From assembly GCF_003111665.1 (NCBI RefSeq), contig NZ_CP022188.1:1674001-1738000 (forward strand): a stretch of DNA of 64,000 bases, written 5' to 3'. Source of the DNA: Parazoarcus communis (GTDB lineage: Bacteria > Pseudomonadota > Gammaproteobacteria > Burkholderiales > Rhodocyclaceae). Each line of letters starts with the position of its first letter. Within the stretch, counting starts at the first letter, position 1. The notes under the pieces are model-generated. The model was not told the DNA's origin, searched no databases, and worked only from the letters and a program-made list of their open reading frames with translations. Positions 1 through 8,642 of the stretch are shown here, one piece after another. The translations under genes and the position numbers were made by a program.

Positions 1-608
1 GCCAGATTCGAGTAGCCGAAGATGAACTCGGGCGGATAGGCGACGTATTCGTTGCGCACGGCCTCCACCAGGCTGGTGAAGGGCGCCGGAGCCGAGGTGG
101 TCAGCATGCCGCTCAGGTGGTTGGCGGGCAGGCCGGAGTGGTGGTGCATGATGTTGCGCGGCGTGATCGGCGTCGTGTTGTCGAAGCGAGATCGCACCGA
201 GAAGGCCGGCAGTGCTTCTTTCAGCGGGCGGTCGATGTCGATGCGGCCCTCTTCTGCAAGCTGCATGGCGGCGGTTGCCGTGAGCACCTTGGCGATTGAC
301 CCGAGCCGGTAAGGGGTGCCGGGTGTGGCGGCGATCTCGCGCTCGGCGTCTTCGTAGCCGAAGCCCTCTGCCCAGACTACGCGCTGGTCGTCGACCAGCG
401 CAACGGACAGGCCGGTGACCTTGTTGTCGGCCATCTCCTGCTCGATCAGCCAGCGGGCGCGCTCGATCGCATAGCGGAAGTCGCCGCGTTGGAGGTCGGG
501 CGGGCGCTGCGGAGCGGTCGCGCAGGCGCCCAGCGCCAGTACACATGCGCTCAGGGCGAGGCGACGGAGAAACGGGCGAAAGCCGGGAGCGGAGCCTGAA
601 GCGAACAT
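1..608 (-). CDS. Beta-lactamase-family serine hydrolase, lipoprotein (partial, C-terminus off the left edge)
   Basis: Translated leftwards from an ATG at 608, the frame stays open to the window edge (202 residues). Residues 1-29 form a lipoprotein signal with lipobox LGAC (Cys29), so the protein is probably anchored to the inner or outer membrane facing the periplasm. The penicillin-binding/class C fold is shown by the S104-I-A-K107 nucleophile motif in a 'YRLGSIAK' context and by Y199-S-N201 just before the edge; the third motif (HxG/KTG) lies outside the window. Such proteins are usually esterases or peptidases rather than true beta-lactamases, and the substrate cannot be told. It is transcribed divergently from the TerB-like gene. 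Confidence 0.85.
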   Translation of the reverse strand, partial: MFASGSAPGFRPFLRRLALSACVLALGACATAPQRPPDLQRGDFRYAIERARWLIEQEMADNKVTGLSVALVDDQRVVWAEGFGYEDAEREIAATPGTPYRLGSIAKVLTATAAMQLAEEGRIDIDRPLKEALPAFSVRSRFDNTTPITPRNIMHHHSGLPANHLSGMLTTSAPAPFTSLVEAVRNEYVAYPPEFIFGYSNL

Positions 609-706
609 GACGGGTCTGGTGCAGGAGGTCGGACTAACCGAATGTTGACAGGGGTGGCCGAGGCTCATGAAGTGACGTGCGACAGGCGACCCATGCGGGA
701 AAGTGC

Positions 707-735
707 TTGCCTGACAAAATCTTACTAATTATACA
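707..735 (+). promoter_or_regulatory. Sigma70-type promoter for the TerB-like gene
   Basis: TTGCCT (707-712), a 17-nt spacer and TATACA (730-735) read as a -35/-10 pair. They lie about 125 nt upstream of the ATG at 863, in the AT-rich part of the divergent gap 609-862. No other feature is seen in that gap. Confidence 0.45.
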
Positions 736-862
736 TACGTCGGCTGAATTCAGCCCGTGCCGTACGCCACATGTCCTTGTTCCTGATGATGTAATCGGAC
801 GGGTTGAACCCGGCACATATGGGCGGAGTCGAAGCATCCGACATTTCAAGGAGACACTCTCG

Positions 863-1270
863 ATGAACATTCCGCTGAACGAGCAACGCACGATTGCTGC
901 CCGCCTGGTCGCGCTGACGCTGATCTCGGACGGAGAACTCGCCAATCGCGAGGTGGAGGCGCTGGACCGGCACGAGATTGCGGCACTGCTGGGGATCCCC
1001 CGCGACGTACTGATTCAGGCCGTCATCGATCACTGCCAGGAGCTGCTGGCGCGTGGAGGGAATACGGAGGCCGTGCGCCTGCTGGATCTGGAGCAGGTCG
1101 AGCACATGCTCGATCGCGTCACCGATCCGTCGCTGCGGTCCCTGACCTGCCAGGCCATGCTGGTGCTGTCGAAGGCGGACGGGCGGATTTCCCAGCCCGA
1201 GCAGACCTTGCTGCGCCACGCCCTGAGCCGCTGGGATCTGTCTCTGAGCGAACTCGGCGCGCAGCGCTGA
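863..1270 (+). CDS. TerB-like (tellurite-resistance/DjlA family) small protein
   Basis: A 135-residue, mostly helical protein. The start at 863 was chosen because AAGGAG lies about 8 nt upstream and homology begins there; an in-frame start at 677 would add an unlikely tail. Its layout matches TerB-type domains: acidic residues in 'LTLISDGELANREVEAL' near the N-terminus and again in 'LSKADGRISQPEQTLLRHAL' near the C-terminus, with a repeated D-G-x-[IL]-x-x-x-E pattern. TerB domains bind metal in tellurite/stress contexts, but in isolated proteins the role is unknown. No other ter gene is nearby. Confidence 0.7.
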   Translation: MNIPLNEQRTIAARLVALTLISDGELANREVEALDRHEIAALLGIPRDVLIQAVIDHCQELLARGGNTEAVRLLDLEQVEHMLDRVTDPSLRSLTCQAMLVLSKADGRISQPEQTLLRHALSRWDLSLSELGAQR

Positions 1271-1317
1271 AGGCGTGTCAGGTCTGCGCCGCGGCGGTGA
1301 ACCGGTGCGGCCCAGCC

Positions 1318-1698
1318 TCAGGCGCAGGACACCGTTGCGGGCAGGTGGCGGACATGAACGGCGAGCCAGACGGTGTCGGGTGCAGTGGATTCGACGCGAT
1401 GGCGGCAGTGGGCGGGGATGGTCACCCAGTCACCCGGTCGCATGGACATGCGGCTGTCGTCATCGAAAGCGAGCTCCGCGCTACCGGTCACGACCATGAC
1501 CCATTCGTCGTCGGGCTGGTCGTACCAGAAGCCGGGCGGGCTCGCGCTGCCGTGGGAGACGATCCGTTCGACGCAGGTGGTGTCCGTCTGCAGCAGCGGC
1601 AGGAATTTTTCACCGCCTTCTGGAGCGCCGAGATCGGCAAACAGGTTGCCGGTGGACTGCAGCAGTGTCGCGCTGCGTGTTTCTCGTTCGAAAGTCAT
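1318..1698 (-). CDS. Cupin-domain protein
   Basis: A 126-residue single-domain cupin. The first cupin motif appears in 'WYDQPDDEWVMVVTGSAELAFDD' and the second in 'MRPGDWVTIPAHCRHRVEST', which holds possible metal ligands (the E of DEW, and His in AHCRHRV). Proteins of this size are often sugar- or metal-binding dioxygenase-like or regulatory cupins; no substrate can be inferred. It starts 38 nt beyond the stop of the TIR gene on the same strand, so the two may be co-transcribed, although the AT-rich gap 1699-1736 could also hold its own promoter. Confidence 0.8.
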   Translation of the reverse strand: MTFERETRSATLLQSTGNLFADLGAPEGGEKFLPLLQTDTTCVERIVSHGSASPPGFWYDQPDDEWVMVVTGSAELAFDDDSRMSMRPGDWVTIPAHCRHRVESTAPDTVWLAVHVRHLPATVSCA

Positions 1699-1736
1699 AG
1701 GCTCTATTTTAGTATCGATCCCTTATTAGCCTATTC

Positions 1737-3323
1737 TTATGGCGCGCTGCTGACCAGTTCAATCGTGTCTTTTTCCAGGTCGCGGCTAAGTGCGGAGATC
1801 AGCGTTCGCTGCATCTTCACGTAGCGTTTCTCGCCCGGGGCATACCAGATCAGGAAGTGAATCCGCACCGGCTCGAGGCCGGCGATGGTCTGACCCCCGG
1901 TGGCGTGGCGGGTGCTCCAGACTTCGACCTTCCAGGCGTCGAAGCTGCCGGCCGGTACGCGGACGGTTTCGCGTCCGATCACTTCGCCGGTGCCGTACCA
2001 GCCGCCCCAGTTGCCATCGAGGTCGGGGGTCGGAATGCCGCGCCACGACGTGTCCTGCTGAAGCTCGGCAAAGGCGCTGATGAAGGGGCTGAACTCGGTG
2101 CCGAGGCCGCCATCATGCGCGATGCGTGCTTCGCTGCCGCGCCATCTCACCTGGGTGCCGGCAGGCCCGGGGGCGGGCTCGGTGTCCTGCATGCGTTCGG
2201 TGACTGCGGTGCCGTCCTGGGCGCTTACGGTGACGACAACAGTACGTTTCGGGCTGGTTGCCCACAGTCCGCGCGTCCGATAAACCCAGCTTTCGCCCGC
2301 TCGCGGCAAGCGGCTATCGACGGCGGCTGGCGCCGGTCGAGGGCGCACAGGCGCGGTTTTCGGCGCCGCTTCAGGCCGGGTGACGATCACGGCTTCGGGC
2401 GCGGTACGTTCGGGCTGGGGGGGGGCGGTCGCGGCGGGCTTGGCGGTTTGGGCTGGCTTGGGCGCAGGCTGCGGTGGCGGCGTGGTGGTCTCGCGGGGCT
2501 TTGCTGCGGGCGTGGGTGCAGCGGGTGCAGCAGGTGCAGCTGGTGGTGCGGCGGCGGGTGGTGCAGTGACCGCCTGTTTGGTGGGGGCTTCCGCTGGTGG
2601 GTTTGCGCCCGCGGCCTCGGCCGGCGTGGAGGGTGTGGCCCCGTCGGTGGCGGCTGCCGGGGGTGCAGGGGCAGGCGGCTCCGCTGCGGCGAGCAGGGTG
2701 GGGGTGGGGTGATCGGTGACAGCGTCTCCCGGTTCGCCGACGCTGGTTGCCGGGCGTGTGGCATCGTCAATCGTCAGCTCGTGCCATGACAGCCAGCCAC
2801 CCGCTGCGAGCGCGACGCAGGTCGCTCCGATGATCGCCGGCAGGCGCCAGCGCGGCTTGTCGGTACCGAAGATGCGATCGAGCGCCTTCAGGACTTCGCC
2901 TGTCGATGCATCCCACTGCTTGTGGTTGATCTCGATGGCCTGGCGTCGTGCAAGTGCCTTGAGGTCGGGCGGGAGCGCATCTTCGCCGGGCATTTCCGCA
3001 TCATTGACCAGTACCGGCAGTACGCGGATCTTGCGCCGCAGTGCGGCGGCGGTCTCAAGGCGGACGAAGTCGTGGGGGTCGTCGATGCGGCGTTTGTCGC
3101 TGCCGATGTCCTCGCCCAGCCATTTGGGGCCGATGAGCACGAGCAGGACGGTGCATGAGGCGACCGCGCTGTCGATGGCGTCGATGAAGTCGGTGCCGGG
3201 GTCGATGCCTTCGACATCCATGAACACGCGCTCACGCCCGAAGCGGGCCGCGAGCCGGTCATAGAGGCGGCCTGCGTAACCCGATGAGTCCTCGCGGCGA
3301 TAGCTGATGAAAATCCCGTCCAT
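1737..3323 (-). CDS. TIR-domain membrane protein with Pro/Ala-rich linker and extracytoplasmic C-terminal domain
   Basis: A 528-residue protein. Residues 3-150 are a bacterial TIR domain: 'IFISYRREDSSGYAGRLYDRL', 'RVFMDVEGIDPG' and a conserved glutamate (E90, in 'FVRLETAAAL') at the position catalytic in NADase-type TIRs. Residues 160-180 are hydrophobic and form one membrane span. About 130 residues of Pro/Ala/Thr-rich low complexity follow (DNA about 2330-2720). A folded C-terminal domain (about 340-528) carries 'GEVIGRETVRVPAGSFDAWKVE', a pattern seen in periplasmic DUF3108-like beta domains. The predicted topology puts TIR in the cytoplasm and the C-domain in the periplasm. The start has GGGAG upstream. 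TIR could act as a scaffold or an NAD-consuming enzyme; nothing nearby decides this. Confidence 0.8.
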   Translation of the reverse strand: MDGIFISYRREDSSGYAGRLYDRLAARFGRERVFMDVEGIDPGTDFIDAIDSAVASCTVLLVLIGPKWLGEDIGSDKRRIDDPHDFVRLETAAALRRKIRVLPVLVNDAEMPGEDALPPDLKALARRQAIEINHKQWDASTGEVLKALDRIFGTDKPRWRLPAIIGATCVALAAGGWLSWHELTIDDATRPATSVGEPGDAVTDHPTPTLLAAAEPPAPAPPAAATDGATPSTPAEAAGANPPAEAPTKQAVTAPPAAAPPAAPAAPAAPTPAAKPRETTTPPPQPAPKPAQTAKPAATAPPQPERTAPEAVIVTRPEAAPKTAPVRPRPAPAAVDSRLPRAGESWVYRTRGLWATSPKRTVVVTVSAQDGTAVTERMQDTEPAPGPAGTQVRWRGSEARIAHDGGLGTEFSPFISAFAELQQDTSWRGIPTPDLDGNWGGWYGTGEVIGRETVRVPAGSFDAWKVEVWSTRHATGGQTIAGLEPVRIHFLIWYAPGEKRYVKMQRTLISALSRDLEKDTIELVSSAP

Positions 3324-3402
3324 GCGCAGCTCCCGTGTGCGGGGCGAGGCGGGCGGCCGAGGTCGGTCGGCCCGCCTGCTGAACTAAGCATAGTCGGGTA
3401 CA

Positions 3403-3419
3403 GCCGCCTTTGTGGCGGC
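3403..3419 (-). terminator. Hairpin downstream of paaY
   Basis: GCCGCC-TTTGT-GGCGGC hairpin directly after the paaY stop codon, without a clear U tract. It could end paaY transcription or insulate it from the TIR gene. Confidence 0.4.
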
Positions 3420-3421
3420 CT

Positions 3422-4027
3422 TCAGCTGCCTTTCTTGGCGTCGATGAGGGGAACGACGCCTTCGAACTCGAAGCGCTTGCGCCCGGCTTCCATCTCGGTG
3501 AGCGGCTCGCAGGGCTTGAGTGTGGCGAGGCTGCGCACGGTCAGGTCCTGATAGCAGCGGGTGCCGTCGACTTTCCAGTTCATTTCCTGCTCCGACAGAT
3601 CACGCATGATCTTGGCGGGCATGCCGGCGACGAGTTTCCCTGCGGGGACTTCCATGCCGGCTTTGACGAAGGCGCAGGCGGCGACGATGCTCGATTCGCC
3701 GATGCTGGCGTTGTCCATGATGACGGCGTTCATGCCGATCAGGGCGTTGCGACCGACACGGCAGCCATGCAGCACTGCGCCGTGGCCGACGTGGCCATCG
3801 ACTTCGATCACGGTGTCGGTGCCGGGGAAGCCGTGCATCACACAGGTGTCCTGGATGTTGCTGCCTTCTTCCAGCACGATGCGGCCGAAGTCGCCGCGCA
3901 GCGAGGCGAGCGGGGCGACATAGCAGCGCGGGCCGACGATGACGTCACCGATCAGTACAGCATCGGGGTGGACGAAGGCGGTGGGGTGGATGACGGGTTT
4001 GAGACCGTCGATTTCGTAGCAGGGCAT
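3422..4027 (-). CDS. paaY: PaaY, hexapeptide-repeat thioesterase of phenylacetate catabolism
   Basis: A 201-residue left-handed beta-helix protein of the gamma-carbonic-anhydrase-like family. The start at 4027 is supported by AGGAG 7-11 nt upstream and by the typical '[29 protein letters not shown]' beginning; the longer in-frame reading to 4264 has no such support. Metal-binding histidines are visible in '[10 protein letters not shown]' and '[13 protein letters not shown]'. PaaY is known to hydrolyse dead-end ring-CoA adducts and so return CoA to the pathway. It lies 356 nt downstream of paaN on the same strand, with a large palindrome between them. Confidence 0.93.
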   Translation of the reverse strand: MPCYEIDGLKPVIHPTAFVHPDAVLIGDVIVGPRCYVAPLASLRGDFGRIVLEEGSNIQDTCVMHGFPGTDTVIEVDGHVGHGAVLHGCRVGRNALIGMNAVIMDNASIGESSIVAACAFVKAGMEVPAGKLVAGMPAKIMRDLSEQEMNWKVDGTRCYQDLTVRSLATLKPCEPLTEMEAGRKRFEFEGVVPLIDAKKGS

Positions 4028-4171
4028 TGGGTGTCTCCTGGTCTCGTCTTCTGCATTTTTATGCGGCAGTGCTGGATTGTTGCGTATTCTGGTTCGTGCC
4101 TGGCGCCCAGTCGCGGCGCGGGCGGTCCGTCGGCGCCTGCTGTCGTGGCCTTCGGCTGCCCTCGCTGCGAA

Positions 4172-4249
4172 CCTGCGCAGGGGAGGCGATGCAAACTCGC
4201 CCGGCTGCGCCGGACTCAGACATGCATCGCCTTGTTTCCCCTGCGCAGG
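4172..4249. repeat. 78-nt nested palindrome (REP-like) between paaN and paaY
   Basis: Outer arms CCTGCGCAGGGG (4172-4183) and CCCCTGCGCAGG (4238-4249), inner arms AGGCGATGCA (4184-4193) and TGCATCGCCT (4223-4232) with a 5-nt bulge, and a central CCGGC-TGC-GCCGG hairpin. Every arm is a perfect match. This is the only structure found in the 4028-4383 gap; the ORFs read through it are artefacts. It resembles dispersed intergenic palindromes rather than a terminator, since there is no T run. Confidence 0.75.
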
Positions 4250-4383
4250 CCCGCCGCTCGGCACGACAGAAGTTGCCGCCGGGCCGCCCGCGCCACGGCT
4301 GGGCGCCGTGAGCGAGGGGGCGTGATCTGGGTAAGAGCGAAAAGCCTGAATTGCTGAAGGCTCTGACCCAGTTCGCCGTGGTC

Positions 4384-6048
4384 TTACTCTACGTGGTAGC
4401 GGCGTTGTACGACGCGGAAGCGATTGGCGACGAAGGCGCTGTCGGAGTAGCTCGCGTTGGCTGCCGGGTTCATGCCTACGCCGTGGTAGTCGGAGAAGGC
4501 TGAGGACTGGTTTACGAATACGCCGCCGGTGAGGTTGATCGACAGGGCCACGCCGGCACGCAGGCTGGCGTCGGTCATGGCGTCGATGACGTCCTGCTTG
4601 CTTGAGTACAGGCCAACGGTGAGCGCGCCGTGTTCCTTGACGATGCGTTCCGACAGGGCGATGGCTGCGGCGCCGTCGGCGACCCTGACCACGAAGCTGA
4701 CCGGGCCGAAGCGCTCTTCCATGTAGCTCTTTTCGTCGGCCGCGTCGCAGGTGAGCAGCACCGGGGTGCGGACTTCGGCCTGCGGGAAGTCGGGATGTTC
4801 GACCTTTTTGGAAGCCAGTACCACCTTGCCGTATTCGCCCGCTTCAGCGATGCGGCCGAGGGTGGCTTCGGACTGGATGGCGCCGAGCACGGCGGTCGCG
4901 ACCGCCGGGTCAGTCAGGAACTTGTCGATGGCGGCGCCGAGGTCGGCGGCGACTTCGTCGAAGGACTTGTGACCCTGGTCGGTGTCGATGCCGCCGGCCG
5001 GCACCAGGATGGCCTGGGTGGTGGTGCACATCTGGCCCGAGTACAGGCTCAGGGTGAAGGCGAGATTGCGCATCATTGCCTTGTAGCTGTCGGTGGATTC
5101 GATGACGACGTTGTTCACGCCTGCGAGTTCGGCATACACCTGGGCCTGGCGGGCGTTGTCGATCAGCCACTGGCCGAAGACGTTGCTGCCGGTGAAATCA
5201 ATGGACTTCACTGCGGGGTGGGTGGCGAGCGCCTGGGTGGCGGCGCGCTTCTCGACCACGGCCAGCGACACCAGGTTGGGGTCGAGGCCGGCTTCGCTCA
5301 GCACTTCACGCGCGATCTTCACCGTCATCGCTGCCGGCAGAATGGAGTTGCTGTGGGCCTTGATGATGACCGGGTTGCCGGTGACCAGCGTGGCGAACAG
5401 GCCGGGGTAGGTGTTCCAGGTCGGGAAGGTGCCGCAGCCGACGACCAGACCGACGCCGCGACCGACGATCTCGTAGTGCTTCTTCATCTTCAGCGGCGGG
5501 TTCTTGCCCTGCGGCTTTTCCCAGATGGTTTCGGCCGGCACCCGGCTCATCTCGTCCCATGCGTAGGCAACGGCTTCCAGGCCGCGATCCTGCGCATGCG
5601 GGCCGCCGGCCTGGAAGGCCATCATCCAGCCCTGACCGGTGGTCATCATTACTGCGTGCGCAATTTCAAAGCTGCGCTTGTTGAGGCGGTCGAGAATTTC
5701 GAGGCAGACGCCGACACGGCCTTCTGCGCCGACCTTGCGCCAGCCTTCCATTGCGTTCTGCGCGGCGGTAATCAGGGCCTCGGGCTCGCACACCGGGTAG
5801 CGCACGTCGAGTGCAATGCCGTAGGGCGAACGTTCGGTGGCTGCCCAGCCGGTCTGGCCCGGCTGATCGAGCTCAAATTCCTTGCCGAGGCAGGCGTCAA
5901 AAGCCTTTTTGCCATCGTCGGCAGCCGTTTCACCATATACCTTGGGGCTGGGCATTTCCGGGAACGGTGTCCAGTAACCGCGACCGTGAATGGCGGCGAT
6001 GGCTGCGTCCAGGGTGGCCTTGTGCTTCTCGAACAGCGGATGGGTCAT
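4384..6048 (-). CDS. paaN: PaaN, aldehyde dehydrogenase of the phenylacetate pathway
   Basis: A 554-residue aldehyde-dehydrogenase-superfamily protein of the PaaN type. Visible features are the NAD(P)-binding/active-site string '[13 protein letters not shown]', the general-base region 'YAELAGVN' and the nucleophile cysteine in '[10 protein letters not shown]'. It should oxidise the ring-opened semialdehyde CoA thioester to 3-oxo-5,6-dehydrosuberyl-CoA. Unlike E. coli PaaZ it has no C-terminal MaoC-type hydratase domain, so it covers only the dehydrogenase half; this stand-alone form is known in Azoarcus-type bacteria (PacL). It is transcribed away from paaG, from a shared divergent promoter region. 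Confidence 0.9.
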   Translation of the reverse strand: MTHPLFEKHKATLDAAIAAIHGRGYWTPFPEMPSPKVYGETAADDGKKAFDACLGKEFELDQPGQTGWAATERSPYGIALDVRYPVCEPEALITAAQNAMEGWRKVGAEGRVGVCLEILDRLNKRSFEIAHAVMMTTGQGWMMAFQAGGPHAQDRGLEAVAYAWDEMSRVPAETIWEKPQGKNPPLKMKKHYEIVGRGVGLVVGCGTFPTWNTYPGLFATLVTGNPVIIKAHSNSILPAAMTVKIAREVLSEAGLDPNLVSLAVVEKRAATQALATHPAVKSIDFTGSNVFGQWLIDNARQAQVYAELAGVNNVVIESTDSYKAMMRNLAFTLSLYSGQMCTTTQAILVPAGGIDTDQGHKSFDEVAADLGAAIDKFLTDPAVATAVLGAIQSEATLGRIAEAGEYGKVVLASKKVEHPDFPQAEVRTPVLLTCDAADEKSYMEERFGPVSFVVRVADGAAAIALSERIVKEHGALTVGLYSSKQDVIDAMTDASLRAGVALSINLTGGVFVNQSSAFSDYHGVGMNPAANASYSDSAFVANRFRVVQRRYHVE

Positions 6049-6149
6049 GCCTTGTCTCCTCAGATTTTTTGGGGCCGTCGGACGGGTCCGCGCGGGGTGC
6101 TTCGTATGTCGATGGTGCAGAAAAAGGGCAAGTGAAAAAAGCTTGTCTT

Positions 6150-6163
6150 TTGATCTGGATCAA
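6150..6163. promoter_or_regulatory. FNR/Anr-type binding site
   Basis: TTGATCTGGATCAA is an exact match to the FNR-family consensus TTGAT-N4-ATCAA. It lies between the proposed -35 and -10 of the paaG promoter and near the start point of the paaN promoter, positions that favour repression. FNR-type regulators act at low oxygen; here that would shut down an oxygen-requiring pathway. Confidence 0.6.
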
Positions 6164-6175
6164 GATTACTATTGA

Positions 6176-6191
6176 TTGACCGGTCGGTCAA
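6176..6191. promoter_or_regulatory. TetR-type operator, probable PaaR site
   Basis: TTGACCG-GT-CGGTCAA is a perfect 7-bp inverted repeat. It overlaps the -35 of the leftward promoter and lies just after the -10 of the rightward one. Short ACCG/CGGT palindromes are typical TetR-family operators, and a TetR gene lies at the end of the paa genes. No second copy was noticed in the window. Confidence 0.6.
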
Positions 6192-6296
6192 ACAACGAAA
6201 ACAGTTGTCGTCCCGATCCCGGAGTTGAACTCCGGAAAGAACAATTCCCCAGCGTGCACCAGCGCGCGGGGCAAGACAAGGCCAGGAGGAGACAAG

Positions 6297-7112
6297 ATGA
6301 GCGCAGCAGCCGGATACGGTGAAACCATTCGCCTCGAAATCGATGCGGGGGTGGCCACACTGACCCTGAACCGACCCGATCGTCTGAACAGCTTCAACGA
6401 TCAGATGCACGGGGAAATGCGTGCCGCGCTTGCACAGGTGAAGGCGGGGCGGGCGGACGGTTCGGTCCGGGTGCTGGTCATCACCGGTGCGGGGCGCGGT
6501 TTCTGTGCCGGACAGGATCTCTCCGACCGTTCGGTTGCGGCCGGCGGCGAGGCGCCTGATCTGGGTGCGTCGGTGGAAAAGAACTACAAGCCGCTGGTGA
6601 TGACGCTGCGCAATCTCGATCTGCCGGTGATCTGTGCCGTCAATGGCGTGGCGGCCGGCGCCGGTGCCAACCTGGCGCTGGCCTGCGACATGGTGTTTGC
6701 AGCCCGCTCGGCGAGCTTCATCCAGGCCTTCTGCAAGCTCGGCCTGATTCCCGATACCGGCGGCACCTGGATTCTGCCGCGGCTGCTGGGCCCTGCGCGG
6801 GCAATGGGGCTGGCGCTCCTCGGCGACAAGCTGGCAGCAGAGCAGGCCGAAGCCTGGGGTCTGATCTGGAAGTGCGTCGACGACGAATCCCTGATGCCCA
6901 CGGTGCAGGCGCTTGCAGCACAGATGGCCAAGGGGCCGACCTTCGGCTTTGCCCAGACCAAGAAGGCGATCTGGGCCAGCTCCACCAATGACTTTGACAC
7001 CCAGCTCGACCTCGAACGCGACATGATGCGCGATTGCGGTCGCTCGCACGATTATCGTGAGGGTGTCGCCGCCTTCATGGAAAAGCGCACGCCCGAGTTC
7101 AAGGGGGACTGA
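6297..7112 (+). CDS. paaG: PaaG, ring-1,2-epoxyphenylacetyl-CoA isomerase
   Basis: A 271-residue crotonase-fold protein. The start at 6297 has AGGAGGAG upstream; an upstream in-frame start at 6225 lacks support. Crotonase landmarks: 'VATLTLNRPDRLNSFN', 'FCAGQDLSD' (first oxyanion-hole strand) and 'VAAGAGANLALACDMVFA' (second oxyanion hole). PaaG converts the unstable epoxide CoA ester made by PaaABCE into the seven-membered oxepin-CoA, and also has an enoyl-isomerase role later in the pathway. First gene of the rightward paa operon, 3 nt before paaH. Confidence 0.92.
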   Translation: MSAAAGYGETIRLEIDAGVATLTLNRPDRLNSFNDQMHGEMRAALAQVKAGRADGSVRVLVITGAGRGFCAGQDLSDRSVAAGGEAPDLGASVEKNYKPLVMTLRNLDLPVICAVNGVAAGAGANLALACDMVFAARSASFIQAFCKLGLIPDTGGTWILPRLLGPARAMGLALLGDKLAAEQAEAWGLIWKCVDDESLMPTVQALAAQMAKGPTFGFAQTKKAIWASSTNDFDTQLDLERDMMRDCGRSHDYREGVAAFMEKRTPEFKGD

Positions 7113-7115
7113 GCC

Positions 7116-8642
7116 GTGGCCCTCGACAAGAATGTAAAGGTGCTGGTCATCGGTGCCGGTGCCATGGGTGCGGGCATCGCCCATGTCGCTGCGCTGGCCG
7201 GACATCCGGTGTATCTGTATGACACCCGCGCCGAAGCTATCGACAAGGGCCTTGGCGGGATCGCGAAGGATCTCGATTTTCTGGTTTCGAAGGGCAAGCT
7301 GGAATCCACCGCGCGTGATGCGGCCATGGCGCGGCTGACCGCTGTGACGGATCTGGCCGCTGCCAGTGATGCGGGTCTTGCGATCGAAGCCATCGTCGAA
7401 AACCTCGAGATCAAGCAGAAGCTCTTCCTGCAGCTCGAAAGCCTGCTCGGCGACGAGGCCATCCTTGCCTCCAATACGTCGTCGCTGTCGATTACCGCGA
7501 TGGCCGCAGTGCTGGCCCGTCCTGAGCGCCTTGCCGGCCTGCACTTCTTCAATCCGGCGCCGCGCATGAAGCTGGTCGAGATCGTCTCCGGCCTCGCGAC
7601 TGACCGTGCAGTGGCCAATACCTTGTACTCCACCGCAAAAGCGTGGGGCAAGGTGGCCGTACATGCGAAATCCACGCCTGGCTTCATCGTCAACCGGGTG
7701 GCACGACCCTTCTACGCCGAGGCGCTGCGGGTGCTCAATGAATGCGCGGCCGAGCCCGCGAGCATCGACGCCGCAATGCGCGAATGCTGCGGCTTTCCGA
7801 TGGGGCCGTTCGAGCTGATGGACCTCATCGGCCACGATGTGAACTACGCCGTCACGCGCTCGGTATTCGATGCCTATTTTGGTGACAAGCGTTTCACGCC
7901 GAGCCTGATCCAGCAGGATCTGGTGCTCGCCGGACGGCTCGGACGCAAGAGTGGGCGCGGTTTCTACGCCTACGGGGCCGACGTCGCGAAACCCGTGGCC
8001 AGGACCGAGGCGCCCGCGACGGCCGAGCGCAGCGTGACTGCGGTGGGCAGTCTCGGTGTGGCCGAGCCGCTGCTGGCCAGGCTCGAAGCCGCGGGTGTCG
8101 GGGTGACGCGCAAGGCTGGACCGACGGGGGCTGCCGGGTGGCTGGAGATCGGCCGCGGGCGCCTGATGCTTTGCGACGGCCGCACTGCCGCCCGTCGCAC
8201 GGCCGAAGAGGGCTTGAGCAATCTCGTGCTGCTCGATCTGTGTCTCGATTACGCCACCACGCCGCGCGTTGTGCTGTCACGTGCGGACCACTGCGGTCTG
8301 GGCGCGTGGCATGCGGTGGTCGGCACGCTGCAGCAGGCTGGCCTGGCGGTGTCGCGCATCGACGACGTGGCCGGGCTGATCGGTGTGCGCACGGTCGCCA
8401 TGCTTGCCAATGAGGGCGCGGATGCGGTGCTGCAAGGCATCGGCTCTGCGGCCGACATCGATCTTGCGATGCGCTTCGGCACCAACTATCCGAAAGGGCC
8501 GCTGGCCTGGGCGGACCAGATCGGTGTGCGCTTCGTGGCGCGGGTGCTGCACAACCTGCGTGAGCATTATGGTGAGGAGCGTTACCGCGTCTCGCCGCTG
8601 ATCCTGAGAAAAAGCCATAACGGAGACAGCTTTCATGAGTGA
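7116..8642 (+). CDS. paaH: PaaH-type 3-hydroxyacyl-CoA dehydrogenase
   Basis: A 508-residue protein starting at a GTG 3 nt after the paaG stop. The N-terminal Rossmann motif 'GAGAMGAGIAHVAALAGH' binds NAD+; 'ASNTSSLSIT' and 'GLHFFNPAPRMKLVEIV' hold the Ser/Asn and catalytic His of hydroxyacyl-CoA dehydrogenases. Two C-terminal HCDH domains follow ('KSTPGFIVNRVARPFYAEAL' and a second near 'DIDLAMRFGTNYPKGPLAWAD'), the usual PaaH/PaaC length. It oxidises 3-hydroxyadipyl-CoA to 3-oxoadipyl-CoA in the beta-oxidation half of the pathway. Its end overlaps paaI by 8 nt. Confidence 0.92.
   Translation: MALDKNVKVLVIGAGAMGAGIAHVAALAGHPVYLYDTRAEAIDKGLGGIAKDLDFLVSKGKLESTARDAAMARLTAVTDLAAASDAGLAIEAIVENLEIKQKLFLQLESLLGDEAILASNTSSLSITAMAAVLARPERLAGLHFFNPAPRMKLVEIVSGLATDRAVANTLYSTAKAWGKVAVHAKSTPGFIVNRVARPFYAEALRVLNECAAEPASIDAAMRECCGFPMGPFELMDLIGHDVNYAVTRSVFDAYFGDKRFTPSLIQQDLVLAGRLGRKSGRGFYAYGADVAKPVARTEAPATAERSVTAVGSLGVAEPLLARLEAAGVGVTRKAGPTGAAGWLEIGRGRLMLCDGRTAARRTAEEGLSNLVLLDLCLDYATTPRVVLSRADHCGLGAWHAVVGTLQQAGLAVSRIDDVAGLIGVRTVAMLANEGADAVLQGIGSAADIDLAMRFGTNYPKGPLAWADQIGVRFVARVLHNLREHYGEERYRVSPLILRKSHNGDSFHE

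Larger units (their letters stand above)
6143..6191. promoter_or_regulatory. Overlapping divergent promoters of paaN and paaG
   Basis: Rightwards: TTGTCT (6143-6148), 18 nt, TACTAT (6167-6172), serving paaG. Leftwards on the complement: TTGACC (6191-6186), 17 nt, TAATCT (6168-6163), serving paaN. The two overlap almost fully, so one regulator could control both arms of the regulon. The paaG leader is then about 118 nt. Inferred from motif match and spacing only. Confidence 0.5.

Noticed and set aside
2380..2712. Plus-strand Ala/Gly-rich frame
   Set aside because: It is the complement of the Pro/Ala linker of the TIR protein and reflects its base composition.
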